Position numbers and translations under genes: made by a program
Shown: positions 1 to 8,703 of the stretch, in pieces
Numbering within the stretch: the stretch's first letter is position 1
Layout of the letters: each line of letters starts with the position of its first letter
Notes under the pieces: model-generated
Databases searched by the model: none
What the model saw: only the letters and a program-made list of their open reading frames with translations
Told to the model about the DNA's origin: nothing
Assembly (NCBI RefSeq): GCF_902729425.1
Contig: NZ_CACVCH010000035.1
Location: 1 to 64,000, forward strand
Reading direction: 5' to 3'
DNA: 64,000 bases
Source of the DNA: Magnetospirillum sp. SS-4
Lineage (GTDB): Bacteria > Pseudomonadota > Alphaproteobacteria > Rhodospirillales > Magnetospirillaceae

Positions 1-85
1 GGTTTGAAATCTGACGGGGCTTGACGACAGTGGCGGGAAGTAGGCACCCTCCTATATGCTTAGCGGAAAGCATGGAGTGGACACA

Positions 86-286
86 ATGGCATCAGATATG
101 CAAACTGAGCGTTTGTGGTCGAGGCTGGCAGCAATCCATCAGAGAGTGCAATGGATGGCCGACGAAGAGGCTAGGTCGGCGTGGGTAAACGGCCCTGCTG
201 CGCAGGGCATGTACCTTGATGAGAAAGAACGCCTTATCGATGAGGCTGAGCGGGTTCTTGATGCCTTGGAGGCAATCCATACCTAA
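86..286 (+). CDS. small hypothetical protein
   Basis: This encodes 66 residues that I do not recognise. The start at 86 is preferred over the upstream ATG at 56 because a GGAG sits about eight bases before it. The product is charged and predicted helical, beginning [11 protein letters not shown] and ending LDALEAIHT, with no signal peptide, membrane segment or Cys motif. It ends just where a gene remnant in another frame begins, in a region whose base use is less GC-biased than the genes after 1055. It could be an accessory gene or a chance ORF. Confidence 0.4.
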   Translation: MASDMQTERLWSRLAAIHQRVQWMADEEARSAWVNGPAAQGMYLDEKERLIDEAERVLDALEAIHT

Positions 287-500
287 AGGCCCCAAAGGAC
301 AGAAGCGCCCCGCCGACGTGATCGGCGCAGCCATCATGGTGGCGAAGATCGCCACGGGTGAGATTGAGGAATCGACCGAACTGGATGACGGCGTCACGGA
401 TCGGCTGTGGAGCATGGAAGATATCGTTGCGCTGATCGATGCGCGGGCGGAGGCGCCGAAGCGGCCCTTATCTTATCGAAAATCCACCCTATCCGATTGA
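281..500 (+). pseudogene. chimeric remnant of two small conserved ORFs
   Basis: The reading frame contains [19 protein letters not shown] followed by ATGEIEE, which I recognise as the core of a small protein common in alphaproteobacteria. It then runs directly into [20 protein letters not shown], which resembles the N-terminus of another small protein often seen beside transposases. No good start codon precedes the first part: an ATA stands where an ATG would be expected, before CCTAAAGGC. The C-terminus reads KRPLSYRK, where family members usually have a KRGPY-like sequence, so a frameshift is likely. I infer a decayed fusion left by deletion. The family assignments are from memory and not verified. 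Confidence 0.4.
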
Positions 501-573
501 TATCTTAGGTGGTTCGCCCATCGTTCTAATGTTGGCGTTGACTCTTCCGAGAACCTACAGCATGTTGTGGGTA

Positions 574-586
574 GGTGATCGCCACC
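574..586 (+). repeat. left arm of 13-bp inverted repeat
   Basis: GGTGATCGCCACC here is the exact reverse complement of 830-842. The two arms enclose 243 bases that carry the 41-codon ORF at 687-812. Confidence 0.6.
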
Positions 587-686
587 CCTTTTTCACCGAG
601 TGCCCTTGTGCCCTGAAACGGGCGGGGTGCATCGGGCTCCTCGGAGTGACAGGCTCAGTCCTGTTCGCTGGAAAGAGGAGAAAGCG

Positions 687-812
687 ATGGTGGGGTATTT
701 CCGCCAGAAGCTGGTGCACGTTCGTGCGTACACCAGGCTCCGGTTCGGGCACCTTGAGCATGTCAGTGCTCATTGGCGTTCGCTGCCGCAGCAGCTTCAG
801 TTCAACTTCTAA
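687..812 (+). CDS. small basic protein, 41 aa
   Basis: The ORF has a strong ribosome binding site, GAAAGAGGAG, six bases before its ATG. The 41-residue product is rich in Arg and His and carries VHVRAYTR and, later, HVSAHWRS. That Arg/His/Tyr repeat pattern resembles small uncharacterised alphaproteobacterial proteins, but I cannot name a family. It lies inside a 13-bp inverted repeat (574-586 and 830-842) and is followed by a tight stem-loop at 842-863. There is no membrane segment. Function is unknown; a nucleic-acid-binding role would fit its charge but is only a guess. Confidence 0.4.
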   Translation: MVGYFRQKLVHVRAYTRLRFGHLEHVSAHWRSLPQQLQFNF

Positions 813-829
813 TCAGTAACGTTGGGCTA

Positions 830-842
830 GGTGGCGATCACC
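830..842 (+). repeat. right arm of 13-bp inverted repeat
   Basis: GGTGGCGATCACC is the exact reverse complement of 574-586. It abuts the stem-loop at 842-863. Confidence 0.6.
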
Positions 843-863
843 ACCATCACCGAAGTGATGGTG
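842..863. other. stem-loop, 9-bp stem with CGAA loop
   Basis: CACCATCAC, loop CGAA, GTGATGGTG form a perfect 9-bp stem. No T-run follows, so it is not a classical terminator. It lies 29 bases after the small ORF and about 190 bases before thrS. Confidence 0.5.
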
Positions 864-1054
864 TGCATTAACACCACCTACTGTCAACCACATAAAGACA
901 TCTTTATGTATGAATGTCGCTCCTCGGCGAACCCGGTTCGTTTGGTGCCCTGGATTTCAAACTGAGACACTGCCCCCACAGCGCTCTCCTTGACTTGGGC
1001 TGGTTTCGCCGTAGAGTCTCCCCCCTTTTCGGTTTCGTTGCAAGAGAGTGCGCC

Positions 1055-2971
1055 ATGGTCGCCATCACCCTGCCCGACGGGTCCGTCCGTCAGTATGATC
1101 ACCCGGTGACGGGTCTGGACGTGGCCAAGTCCATCGGCCCCGGTCTGGCCAAGGCCGCCCTGGCCATCACCGTCGACGGCGAGATGAAGGACCTGGCCAC
1201 CCTGCTGGACCGCGACGTCCGGCTGTCGATCATCACGGCCAAGAGCGGGGCCGAGGCGCTGGATCTGCTGCGCCACGACGCCGCCCACGTCATGGCCGAG
1301 GCGGTGAAGGAACTGTATCCCGAGACCCAGGTCACCATCGGCCCCAGCATCGAAAACGGCTTTTACTACGACTTCGCCCGCCCGACCCCCTTCGGTCCCG
1401 AGGACCTGGAGAAGATCGAGAAGCGCATGGCCGAGATCGTCGACCGCGACGAGGCCATCACCCGCGAGGAATGGGACCGCGACGAGGCGGTGAAATTCTT
1501 CCAGTCCATCGGCGAGGCGTACAAGGCCGAGATCATCGCCTCGATTCCCGCCGACCAGAAGATCGGGCTCTACCGCCAGGGCAAGTTCATCGACCTGTGC
1601 CGCGGCCCGCACCTGCCGTCGACGGGAAAGCTGGGCAAGGCGTTCAAGCTGATGAAGCTGGCCGGCGCCTATTGGCGTGGCGATTCCAGGAACGAGATGC
1701 TGCAACGCATCTACGGCACCGCCTGGTTCGACAAGAAGGAGCTGGACGCCTATCTCCACATGCTGGAAGAGGCGGAAAAGCGCGACCACCGCCGCCTCGG
1801 CCGCGAGATGGAGCTGTTCCACCAGCAGGAGGAAGCGGTCGGCAGCGTGTTCTGGCATCCCAAGGGCTGGCAGCTCTACCGCACCGTCGAGAGCTATATG
1901 CGCCGCCGGCTGGAAGCCAACGACTACCAGGAGGTCAAGACGCCGCAACTGGTGGATTTCTCGCTGTGGGAGGCCTCGGGCCACGCCGACAAGTTCTCGG
2001 AAAGCATGTTCACCATCAAGACCCAGGACGAGCGGCACCTGGCGGTCAAGCCGATGAACTGCCCCTGCCACGTCCAGATATTCCGCCAGGGCATCAAGAG
2101 CTACCGCGACCTGCCGCTACGCATGGCCGAATTCGGGTCCTGTCATCGCTATGAGCCGTCGGGCGCACTGCACGGCATCATGCGGGTGCGCGCCTTCACC
2201 CAGGACGACGCCCACATCTTTTGCACCGAGGACCAGATCACCTCGGAAACCATCGCCTTCTGCCAGTTGCTGAAGGAGATCTACACCGATTTCGGCTTCA
2301 CCGACGTGCGGGTCAAGTTCTCCGACCGACCGGCCAAGCGGGCCGGCGCCGATGAGACCTGGGACAAGGCGGAATCGGCCCTGCTGGAAGCCTCCAGGGC
2401 CGCCGGGCTGGAAACCACGCTCAATCCCGGCGAGGGCGCCTTCTACGGCCCCAAGCTGGAATTCGTGCTCAGGGACGCCATCGGCCGCGACTGGCAATGC
2501 GGCACCTTGCAGGTGGATTTCGTGCTGCCCGAGCGGCTGGACGCCTCCTATGTGGGCGAGGACGGCGGCCGCCACCGGCCGGTGATGCTGCACCGCGCCG
2601 TGCTGGGCTCGTTCGAGCGCTTCCTCGGGATTCTCATCGAGAACTTCGCCGGCCGCTTCCCGGTATGGCTGGCGCCCGTCCAGGTGGTGGTCGCCACCAT
2701 CGTCTCCGAGGCCGACGATTTCGCCCGCGAGGTCCAGGCCACCCTGAAGGCCGCCGGAATCCGCGCCGAACTCGACCTCCGCAACGAGAAAATCAATTAC
2801 AAGGTTCGCGAGCATTCGGTCGCCAAAGTCCCGGTCATGCTGGTGGTCGGCAAGCGCGAGGCCGAAAATCGTTCGGTGGCCGTGCGCCGACTGGGCAGCC
2901 AGGACCAAGAAATTCTTGCGCTGGATCAGGCAGTGGTTAAACTCACAGCCGAAGCGACCCCTCCCGCCTGA
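1055..2971 (+). CDS. thrS: threonine--tRNA ligase
   Basis: This charges tRNA-Thr with threonine in the cytoplasm. The 638 residues match the usual length of about 640. Domain order is TGS (about 1-61), the editing/SAD domain with the HDAAH zinc-type motif (His74, His78), the class II catalytic core with MNCPCH and the motif 3 region [16 protein letters not shown], then the anticodon-binding domain (about 540-638). I chose the ATG at 1055, beginning MVAITLPDG, because the TGS domain starts there; an upstream extension to 914 has no family support. infC follows 90 bases later, the classical thrS-infC order. No leader attenuator was recognised. Confidence 0.98.
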   Translation: MVAITLPDGSVRQYDHPVTGLDVAKSIGPGLAKAALAITVDGEMKDLATLLDRDVRLSIITAKSGAEALDLLRHDAAHVMAEAVKELYPETQVTIGPSIENGFYYDFARPTPFGPEDLEKIEKRMAEIVDRDEAITREEWDRDEAVKFFQSIGEAYKAEIIASIPADQKIGLYRQGKFIDLCRGPHLPSTGKLGKAFKLMKLAGAYWRGDSRNEMLQRIYGTAWFDKKELDAYLHMLEEAEKRDHRRLGREMELFHQQEEAVGSVFWHPKGWQLYRTVESYMRRRLEANDYQEVKTPQLVDFSLWEASGHADKFSESMFTIKTQDERHLAVKPMNCPCHVQIFRQGIKSYRDLPLRMAEFGSCHRYEPSGALHGIMRVRAFTQDDAHIFCTEDQITSETIAFCQLLKEIYTDFGFTDVRVKFSDRPAKRAGADETWDKAESALLEASRAAGLETTLNPGEGAFYGPKLEFVLRDAIGRDWQCGTLQVDFVLPERLDASYVGEDGGRHRPVMLHRAVLGSFERFLGILIENFAGRFPVWLAPVQVVVATIVSEADDFAREVQATLKAAGIRAELDLRNEKINYKVREHSVAKVPVMLVVGKREAENRSVAVRRLGSQDQEILALDQAVVKLTAEATPPA

Positions 2972-3061
2972 CGGGGCGGGTCGCCGCAATGATCGGATCG
3001 CCCCGGCCTGCCGCCCTGCCGCCAGGCCCATTCGGCATCCCTGGACCAAGGAGAGTGTTAC

Positions 3062-3598
3062 ATAGCTAGGCCACCGATGCAGACGCCGCCCAAGAACGAC
3101 GGGCCCCGCGTCAACCGCGAGATCGACGTGCGTTCCATCCGCCTGGTGGGCGCCGATGGAGAAATGATCGGAGTCGTGACCCTGCGCGAGGGTCTGACCA
3201 TGGCCGAGGAAGCCGGGCTCGATCTGGTCGAGGTTTCCCCCAACGCCGATCCGCCGGTCTGCAAGATTCTGGACTTCGGAAAGTTCAAGTACGAGGACCA
3301 GAAAAAGAAGAATGCCGCCCGCAAGAAGCAGAAGGTGATCGAGGTCAAGGAGATCAAGCTCCGCCCGAACATCGACGAGCACGACTACGACGTCAAGATG
3401 CGGAGCATGAAGAAATTCCTCGAGGAAGGCGACAAGGTGAAGGTCACCCTTCGCTTCCGCGGCCGCGAACTCGCCCACCAGGATCTCGGCATGAAGGTGC
3501 TGGAGAAGGTCAAGGACGACCTGGAAACCCTGGGCAAGATCGAACAGGTTCCCAAGATGGAAGGCCGGCAGATGGTCATGGTGATCGCGCCCCGCTGA
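3062..3598 (+). CDS. infC: translation initiation factor IF-3 (AUA start proposed)
   Basis: IF-3 binds the 30S subunit, prevents 70S association and proofreads the initiator codon. The protein shows the N-domain ([17 protein letters not shown]), the lysine-rich linker after KYEDQKKK, and the C-domain ending MVMVIAPR. The first ATG (3077) lies 23 bases from the AAGGAG at 3048-3053, too far. An in-frame ATA at 3062 sits eight bases from it and adds five residues, giving (M)[10 protein letters not shown], which resembles alphaproteobacterial IF-3 N-termini. IF-3 genes are known to use AUU/AUA/AUC starts for autoregulation. The length from 3062 is 178 residues. rpmI and rplT do not follow. Confidence 0.9.
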   Translation: MARPPMQTPPKNDGPRVNREIDVRSIRLVGADGEMIGVVTLREGLTMAEEAGLDLVEVSPNADPPVCKILDFGKFKYEDQKKKNAARKKQKVIEVKEIKLRPNIDEHDYDVKMRSMKKFLEEGDKVKVTLRFRGRELAHQDLGMKVLEKVKDDLETLGKIEQVPKMEGRQMVMVIAPR

Positions 3599-3698
3599 AC
3601 CGGCGGGCGCGATTGGTTCGACCCCGGCGTTCGCCGTCTACATCCCCCCTGCATCCAGGTGGTTGTCCACCCATGCCCGGAAATCGCGAGGGAAGCGA

Positions 3699-3726
3699 TT
3701 GTCTTCGCCGCGACGGCTGCTATCAT
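3699..3726 (+). promoter_or_regulatory. sigma-70-type promoter candidate
   Basis: TTGTCT at 3699-3704, a 16-base spacer, and TATCAT at 3721-3726 lie just upstream of the gamma-glutamylcyclotransferase-like gene. The -10 matches five of six consensus bases. Confidence 0.45.
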
Positions 3727-3749
3727 CGGAACGGGCTGGAGGGCCGTGA

Positions 3750-4202
3750 ATGACCGATGACATTCCAACCACGACCATGTTTTTTTTCGGCACCCTGATG
3801 GACCCCGACATTCTGGCCATCATCCTGGGACGATCACCGCAAAAGGCGGAATGCGAGGCGGCGTTCCTGCGTGGCCGGCGGCGGGTGCATGTGGCCGGCC
3901 GCCCCTATCCCATGCTGGTCGAACACGCCGGCGGCCGGGTCGAGGGGGTGCTGGTCCACGGGTTGGGGGATCGGGACCGCGCCCGTCTGGCATATTACGA
4001 GGGCTGGGAATACGTCACCGAGCCGGTGACGGTTCGCACCCTGTCGGGAAAGACCGTCGCGACCGAGATGTTCACCTGTTCGTCCGGCATTCTTCCCGAC
4101 ACCCACGACTGGCGCCTTGACGTCTGGCAGCGCAAGCACAAGCCGGCGGCCGTCACCGCCGCCACCGAGACCATGACCCGCTTCGCCCGCGTCTCGGCCT
4201 GA
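3750..4202 (+). CDS. gamma-glutamylcyclotransferase (AIG2-like) family protein
   Basis: The 150-residue product opens with FFFGTLMD (about 11-18), the (Y/F)G(S/T)L substrate-binding loop of the GGCT/AIG2-like fold, and has YYEGWEY near residue 82, typical of the family. Members cleave gamma-glutamyl amines or cyclise gamma-glutamyl peptides, but the substrate here cannot be read from sequence. The ATG has a good GGAGGG seven bases upstream. It stands alone between infC and a converging Crp/Fnr pair, with its own likely promoter. There is no signal peptide, so it is probably cytoplasmic. Confidence 0.85.
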   Translation: MTDDIPTTTMFFFGTLMDPDILAIILGRSPQKAECEAAFLRGRRRVHVAGRPYPMLVEHAGGRVEGVLVHGLGDRDRARLAYYEGWEYVTEPVTVRTLSGKTVATEMFTCSSGILPDTHDWRLDVWQRKHKPAAVTAATETMTRFARVSA

Positions 4203-4227
4203 AGCCGCCGCCGACGACCGGCCGCGA

Positions 4228-4941
4228 TCAGTCCCCGGTGCTTTCGCGCACCAACCGGCGCAACGCCTCGATATCGGTGATCTCGACCTCGCGCCCATGG
4301 GTTTCCACCCCCACCGCCTTCAGGCGGTTCAAGGCCCGCGACAGGCTTTCCGGTGCGATGCCGATGCGGCTGGCCAGCACCGCCTTGGTCAGGGGCAGCC
4401 GGACCCGTTCCCCGCCACCGGCCTTGTCGGCCTTGGCGGCCAGGGCCAGCAGGAAGGTGGCCAAGCGCTGGCTGGGCGACTTGCTCTTCAACTCGCTGAT
4501 CTCGTGGACCAGACCGGCCTGACGGCGCGACAAGCCGGCCAGCAGGGCAAGCCCCAGCGAGCGGTGGTCGGCCAGACGCTTGAGGAATTGCGGGGCCGGC
4601 ACATGCACCAGCCGCGACCCGGCCGCCACCTCGCAATTGAGCGGAAACACCCCCGACGAGAAGATGGCGGCCTCGGCGAAGGAGCAGACCGGGTCGAACA
4701 CCTCGATGATGGACTGGTCGCCGGTCTCGGTCAGGGCGAACAGGCTGACCCGCCCCTCCAGCATGACGAAGAAGCGGTCGGCCTTGTCGCCCTGGCTGAA
4801 CAGCAATTCCGCCTCGGGATAGGAGACCATGTGGGCGCCGTCCAGCAGCATGGACAGGTCGGCGGGGGCAAGGCCGGCCAGCAGCGGCGCCAGGGACACC
4901 AGATCCAGATCGGAGGCGGCCAAGGTTCCCATGCGGATCAT
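4228..4941 (-). CDS. Crp/Fnr family transcriptional regulator (second of pair)
   Basis: The 237-residue protein has a cyclic-nucleotide-binding-type beta roll (about 15-130), a long dimer helix, and a C-terminal winged helix. The recognition helix reads PESLSRALNRL and keeps the E-x-x-S-R pattern of FNR/DNR-type proteins that read TTGAT half-sites. It lacks the N-terminal cysteine cluster of FNR, so it does not look like an Fe-S oxygen sensor; a heme/NO or other ligand is possible. Its ATG overlaps the stop of the preceding Crp/Fnr gene by ATGA, so the two are translated together. Confidence 0.9.
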   Translation of the reverse strand: MIRMGTLAASDLDLVSLAPLLAGLAPADLSMLLDGAHMVSYPEAELLFSQGDKADRFFVMLEGRVSLFALTETGDQSIIEVFDPVCSFAEAAIFSSGVFPLNCEVAAGSRLVHVPAPQFLKRLADHRSLGLALLAGLSRRQAGLVHEISELKSKSPSQRLATFLLALAAKADKAGGGERVRLPLTKAVLASRIGIAPESLSRALNRLKAVGVETHGREVEITDIEALRRLVRESTGD

Positions 4942-5648
4942 CCCGTTTCATCCTCGGCGCAGAAATCGCGCAGCCGCTCGATCCTGGCGATGACCACCAG
5001 ATTGTCCGGCCGCGATTCCACCCCCAGCCTGCCCAGCTTGGCCAGGGCGCGGGACAGGCTTTCCGGCTTCATACCCAGTTGATCGGCCACCAGACGCTTG
5101 TCGTAGGGAAAGCGGAGTTCCGCCCGCCCGGTTTCCGCCTCGACCATGGTGAGGAGAAAACTGCCCAGCCGCTGGGCGGTGGTCTTCAGCTTCAATTCGG
5201 CGATCTGGCGGATCAGCATGCGCAGGCGCAGCGACATGGTGGCCAGCATGTGCAGCATGATGTCGAACCGCCCTTCCAGGCGGGCGCGGAACGCCACCGC
5301 CGGAATGGCCAGCAGGGAGGCCTGGGTCAGCACCCGCGCCGTCATGATGTAGCGGCCCGAGCCGAACATGGCGGCGTCGCCCAGCACCGCGTTGCGCCGC
5401 GCCACCTCGACCACGCTGCGCCGGCCGCCGGAATCCAGCGACAGCTCCACATGACCGTCCAGCACCACGTAGAAGAATTCGACGGGCTGGCCCTCGCGGT
5501 ACAATTCGTGCTCGTGATCGAGGACAAGCAGCTCGGCGCCGTCCAGCAGCCCGCGCACATCCTTTTCCACCAGCCCCGTGAACAGGGGGACGAACTGCAA
5601 TTGCAGCAGCACATCCCGTTCCAGCCCCTGCATCGCCACGCTTTCCAT
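4938..5648 (-). CDS. Crp/Fnr family transcriptional regulator (first of pair)
   Basis: The 236-residue protein has an effector-binding beta roll (about 12-125), a dimerisation helix and a winged helix with PESLSRALAKL, keeping E-x-x-S-R. It has no FNR-type cysteine cluster; its only Cys is near the C-terminus. The start at 5648 is the longest ATG. A second ATG at 5633 has a slightly better-placed GGAAAG. It follows the GGDEF gene by 80 bases on the same strand and overlaps the next regulator by 4 bp. Tandem paralogues could heterodimerise or form a cascade; this is inference. Confidence 0.9.
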   Translation of the reverse strand: MESVAMQGLERDVLLQLQFVPLFTGLVEKDVRGLLDGAELLVLDHEHELYREGQPVEFFYVVLDGHVELSLDSGGRRSVVEVARRNAVLGDAAMFGSGRYIMTARVLTQASLLAIPAVAFRARLEGRFDIMLHMLATMSLRLRMLIRQIAELKLKTTAQRLGSFLLTMVEAETGRAELRFPYDKRLVADQLGMKPESLSRALAKLGRLGVESRPDNLVVIARIERLRDFCAEDETG

Positions 5649-5728
5649 CGCCTCAGCCGGGCAAACCGTACGACGAAGACGCCCGGCGTTCCAGCGGTTT
5701 ATGGCCCAACCGCCCGCAGGGATATTCC

Positions 5729-7192
5729 TCAGGCCACGACGCGGTTGCGGCCCTGGGCCTTGGCCCGGTAGAGGGCGGCATCGGCGCGGGCCAGCACCAT
5801 GTCCACCGAGGTTTCCTCGGCGTTCCGCTCGGCGACCCCCAGGCTGGCGGTCAACCGCAACGCGGGCAGGTCGCCGCCCAGCGGCAAGGCGATGGCGGCA
5901 ATGGCCTGGCGCAGGCGCTCGGCCACCTCGACAGCGCCGGCCAGCGGCGTTTCGGGCAGCAGGACGGCGAATTCCTCGCCGCCGATCCGCCCCAGCAGAT
6001 CGACCTCGCGCAGCCTGGAGCGCATGGCCTCCGCCACCGCCCGCAAGGCGCGGTCGCCCATGGCATGGCCGTGACGGTCGTTGACCTGCTTGAACAGGTC
6101 GACGTCGAACATCACCAGCGAGACGAAGTTGCCATAGCGCACCGAACGTTCCATTTCCTGCTCGGCGACGGTGAAGAAGGCGCGACGGTTGAAGGTGCCG
6201 GTCAGGTCGTCGATGGTCGCCATCTGGCGCAGCTGGTGCTCCATGCGCTTGCGCTCGGTGATGTCGGTGATGATTCCGATGGTGCCGCCCTTGCCGGGGC
6301 AGACCTCGGCCAGCCGCCCCTTGCGGATCATCACGGTCAACGCCTCGTCGCCGATGTCCAGCCCGGCCTCCAGCGCCACCGTGGCCGCCTCCTCGCGCCC
6401 CAGCAGCGCATCGGTGCGGCGGTCCATCTCGTCCAGGGCCTCCGGCACGCGATCAGCGTTCCCCGACAGGCCGAACATGTCGCGGAATGCCCGGTTGCAC
6501 ATCCGCAGGGTGCCGTGGGAATCCTTGAACCAGACCGGCTGGGGCAGCATGTCCACAAGGTTCTCGGCGAACTGCCGGGCCTGATCCAGTTCGCAGGTCC
6601 GATCCTCCACCCTCTGCTCCAGGGTGGCGTTCAGCGTCTCGATGGTGGTGAGACTGCTCCAGGACCGCAGGCCGCCCACCAGGGCGGTGAACAGCTTCTG
6701 GGCGGTCAGTTCGGTCTTGCCGCGATAATCGTTGATGTCGTAGGCCAGCATGACGTCGCGCTCGGGCGCCTCGCCGGGCTGGCCGGTGCGCAACACGATG
6801 CTGATGCGCCGGTTGCCCAGATCCTCGCGGATGTGGCGAACCAGGGCGAGGCCGGCGTCCGGGGTCTCCATCACCACGTCCAGCAGAATCACCGGAATAT
6901 CGTCGGCCGAGCTGTCCAGGATCTCGCGGGCCTCGGCGGCGGAATAGGCGCTGACCACCTGGAACGGCCTGTCCATGAACGACTGATCGCGCAGCAGCAC
7001 CCGGGTCATGGCGTGGACGTCGGGTTCGTCGTCCACCACCAGTACCGTCCACGGCCTGGCGGCCGCGTCCTCGGCCCGGACCCGCCGTTCCCGGCGGAGC
7101 AACATCTTTCCCCTGGCGGGGGTCTTCGGTTCCCGGCTGGTGGGTGAGGCCAATTCAGGCATGACTGTCCGCCCCCTCTTCTTGGGCATCAT
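5729..7192 (-). CDS. response regulator with PAS and GGDEF domains (probable diguanylate cyclase)
   Basis: From the N-terminus: a receiver domain (about 48-170, acidic DDE near 54-56, phospho-acceptor Asp105 in LLDVVMET), a linker beginning KTELTAQKLFTAL shared with the kinase at 9309, a short coiled coil, a PAS domain with QPVWFKDSHGTLRM, then GGDEF with an intact GGEEF active site and DVDLFKQVND. It should make cyclic di-GMP. The ATG at 7192 is preferred because AGGTGGG precedes it; a GTG at 7204 is possible. It is the last phosphorelay gene of the SiaB/SiaC operon and is the natural candidate for the role SiaD plays in Pseudomonas. Confidence 0.92.
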   Translation of the reverse strand: MMPKKRGRTVMPELASPTSREPKTPARGKMLLRRERRVRAEDAAARPWTVLVVDDEPDVHAMTRVLLRDQSFMDRPFQVVSAYSAAEAREILDSSADDIPVILLDVVMETPDAGLALVRHIREDLGNRRISIVLRTGQPGEAPERDVMLAYDINDYRGKTELTAQKLFTALVGGLRSWSSLTTIETLNATLEQRVEDRTCELDQARQFAENLVDMLPQPVWFKDSHGTLRMCNRAFRDMFGLSGNADRVPEALDEMDRRTDALLGREEAATVALEAGLDIGDEALTVMIRKGRLAEVCPGKGGTIGIITDITERKRMEHQLRQMATIDDLTGTFNRRAFFTVAEQEMERSVRYGNFVSLVMFDVDLFKQVNDRHGHAMGDRALRAVAEAMRSRLREVDLLGRIGGEEFAVLLPETPLAGAVEVAERLRQAIAAIALPLGGDLPALRLTASLGVAERNAEETSVDMVLARADAALYRAKAQGRNRVVA

Positions 7193-7279
7193 CTCCCGTC
7201 CCACCTATGAATTTTGGCATAAGGGGCAGAGGCGCTCCACCCACCAGTTGCGCCGCTCGGTAACAAACATTCACATTTT

Positions 7280-8311
7280 TTAATGCAGGGGCGTCGTCAC
7301 CAGCGGCAGGGTGATGACGAAGCGGATGCCGGATTCGGCGGAACCGCCCTCGACGGCCACCGATCCCTCCAGCGGCCCGGTGACCAGATTGTAGACGATG
7401 TGCAGACCCAGCCCCGACCCGCCGCTTCCCCGCCTGGTGGTGAAGAACGGATCGAAGATACGGCCGCGGTTCTCCTCGGAAATACCCTTGCCGTTGTCGG
7501 AATAGACGATCCGCACCCGTCCGGCCTCGGGCTGGTCCACCTGGATGGCGATGGCGCCGATGGTGCCGGGATCGAAGGCGTGGATCAGCGAATTCATCAC
7601 GAAGTTGCCGAGAACCTGGGACAGGGCGCCGGGATAGCTGGTCATGGCGATACCGCCGGGACAGTCAATGGAAACCGCGTGCCCGGCCTGGCGCAGATGT
7701 GGTCCCAGGCTGGCCATGGTCTCACGGATATAGGCGCCCAGATCGAACTTGCGCCGTTCCGAGGTGGTGCGGTCCACCGCCACCTGCTTGAAGCTGCGGA
7801 TCAGTTCGGCGGCGCGCTCGCAATTGGCAAGGATCAGGTTGGTGGTGTCGGTGGCGGTGGCCATGTAGCGTTCGAAATCGTCGACGCCGATATCGTCGGC
7901 CTCGAACAATTCGCGCATCCTGGCGGTGGAATCGGCCAGATGCGAGGCGCACGACAACGCGATGCCGACGGGAGTGTTGATTTCGTGGGCGACACCACCG
8001 ACCAGGGCGCCGAGCGAGGCCAGCTTTTCGGCCTGGACCAGGGATTCCTGCGCCGCCGTCAGGCGGTCCAGCGCTTCCTCCGCCTCGGCCTTGCGCCGGC
8101 CCAACTCGTGATTGACGGCGGCCAACTGGGCCTGGAGACGGTCGCTGACCTTCACCAGCCGCCGCTGTTCGCGCACGCTGCGGCCATAAGCCTCAATCAG
8201 CGCGTCCAGGCCGTCGCGGACCGGCTGCGGCGATCCGGCGACATCGCGGCGAAGGGCCTCGGCCTGTTCGAGGGTCCTCTCCTCGGCATCGAACAGGTTG
8301 AACTCGGCCAT
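7280..8311 (-). CDS. cytoplasmic sensor histidine kinase
   Basis: The 343-residue protein has no membrane segment. An N-terminal helical region with coiled coil (about 40-100) leads to the phospho-acceptor motif VAHEINTP (His109) and a HATPase domain with VMNSLIHA (N box), DNGKGI (G1), FFTTRRGSGGSGLGL (F and G2 boxes). The HEINTP form is common in kinases that act on chemosensory or diguanylate cyclase regulators. It starts one base after siaC ends, so it is translationally coupled to it, and precedes the GGDEF response regulator. A signal from SiaC through this kinase to the cyclase is a reasonable inference. Confidence 0.92.
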   Translation of the reverse strand: MAEFNLFDAEERTLEQAEALRRDVAGSPQPVRDGLDALIEAYGRSVREQRRLVKVSDRLQAQLAAVNHELGRRKAEAEEALDRLTAAQESLVQAEKLASLGALVGGVAHEINTPVGIALSCASHLADSTARMRELFEADDIGVDDFERYMATATDTTNLILANCERAAELIRSFKQVAVDRTTSERRKFDLGAYIRETMASLGPHLRQAGHAVSIDCPGGIAMTSYPGALSQVLGNFVMNSLIHAFDPGTIGAIAIQVDQPEAGRVRIVYSDNGKGISEENRGRIFDPFFTTRRGSGGSGLGLHIVYNLVTGPLEGSVAVEGGSAESGIRFVITLPLVTTPLH

Positions 8312-8312
8312 C

Positions 8313-8702
8313 CTAGCCGACGGGGACCAGCTTGAACGAGACGTGCTCCAGATCCTCGCTGAAATCCTCGCCGAATTCCTTCATGGTGTCGTCGTCGGGG
8401 GCAAAAAACCAGGAAATGGTCACGGCGGCACCGGCGCCGGCGGCGTTGTCGAGCATCTGGAACATATTCATCAGCGCCTTGGCGCTGGAGCTGTTGAAAT
8501 AGGTCAGGTCAAACTCGACCTCGATCGCCCGGCGGCCGGCATCGGCGAGGAACCCTTCCAGGGCGGCGAAGACGGGGCCGAACACGGTCGAGGCGTCCTC
8601 GGGATAGGATTCCCCCCTGAGGCGCAGGACCCCCCGCTCGAAATCAAAATCCACCTCGGGCGAGCGCTCGGTGGCGGCAACTTTCAGATTGTCCATGACC
8701 AT
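8313..8702 (-). CDS. siaC: SiaC-family regulatory phosphoprotein (DUF1987)
   Basis: The 129 residues carry the hallmarks of the SiaC family: SPEVDFDFERGVLRLRGESY near the N-terminus and YFNSSSAKALMNMF (residues 68-81). In Pseudomonas aeruginosa SiaC is phosphorylated by SiaB on a Thr in the equivalent YFN-T/S segment, and only the unphosphorylated form activates the cyclase SiaD. Here the segment offers Ser71-Ser73. The gene follows siaB with its ATG two bases past the siaB stop region and is followed by a histidine kinase after a single base. The function by homology is well supported; the partner is inferred. Confidence 0.88.
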   Translation of the reverse strand: MVMDNLKVAATERSPEVDFDFERGVLRLRGESYPEDASTVFGPVFAALEGFLADAGRRAIEVEFDLTYFNSSSAKALMNMFQMLDNAAGAGAAVTISWFFAPDDDTMKEFGEDFSEDLEHVSFKLVPVG

Positions 8703-8703
8703 C

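Noticed and set aside
900..1054. Possible leader attenuator or T-box before thrS
   Set aside because: No terminator/antiterminator pair, no threonine-rich leader peptide and no T-box motif could be seen.
884..2071. 395-codon minus-strand frame over thrS
   Set aside because: No start context or homology; thrS is unambiguous.
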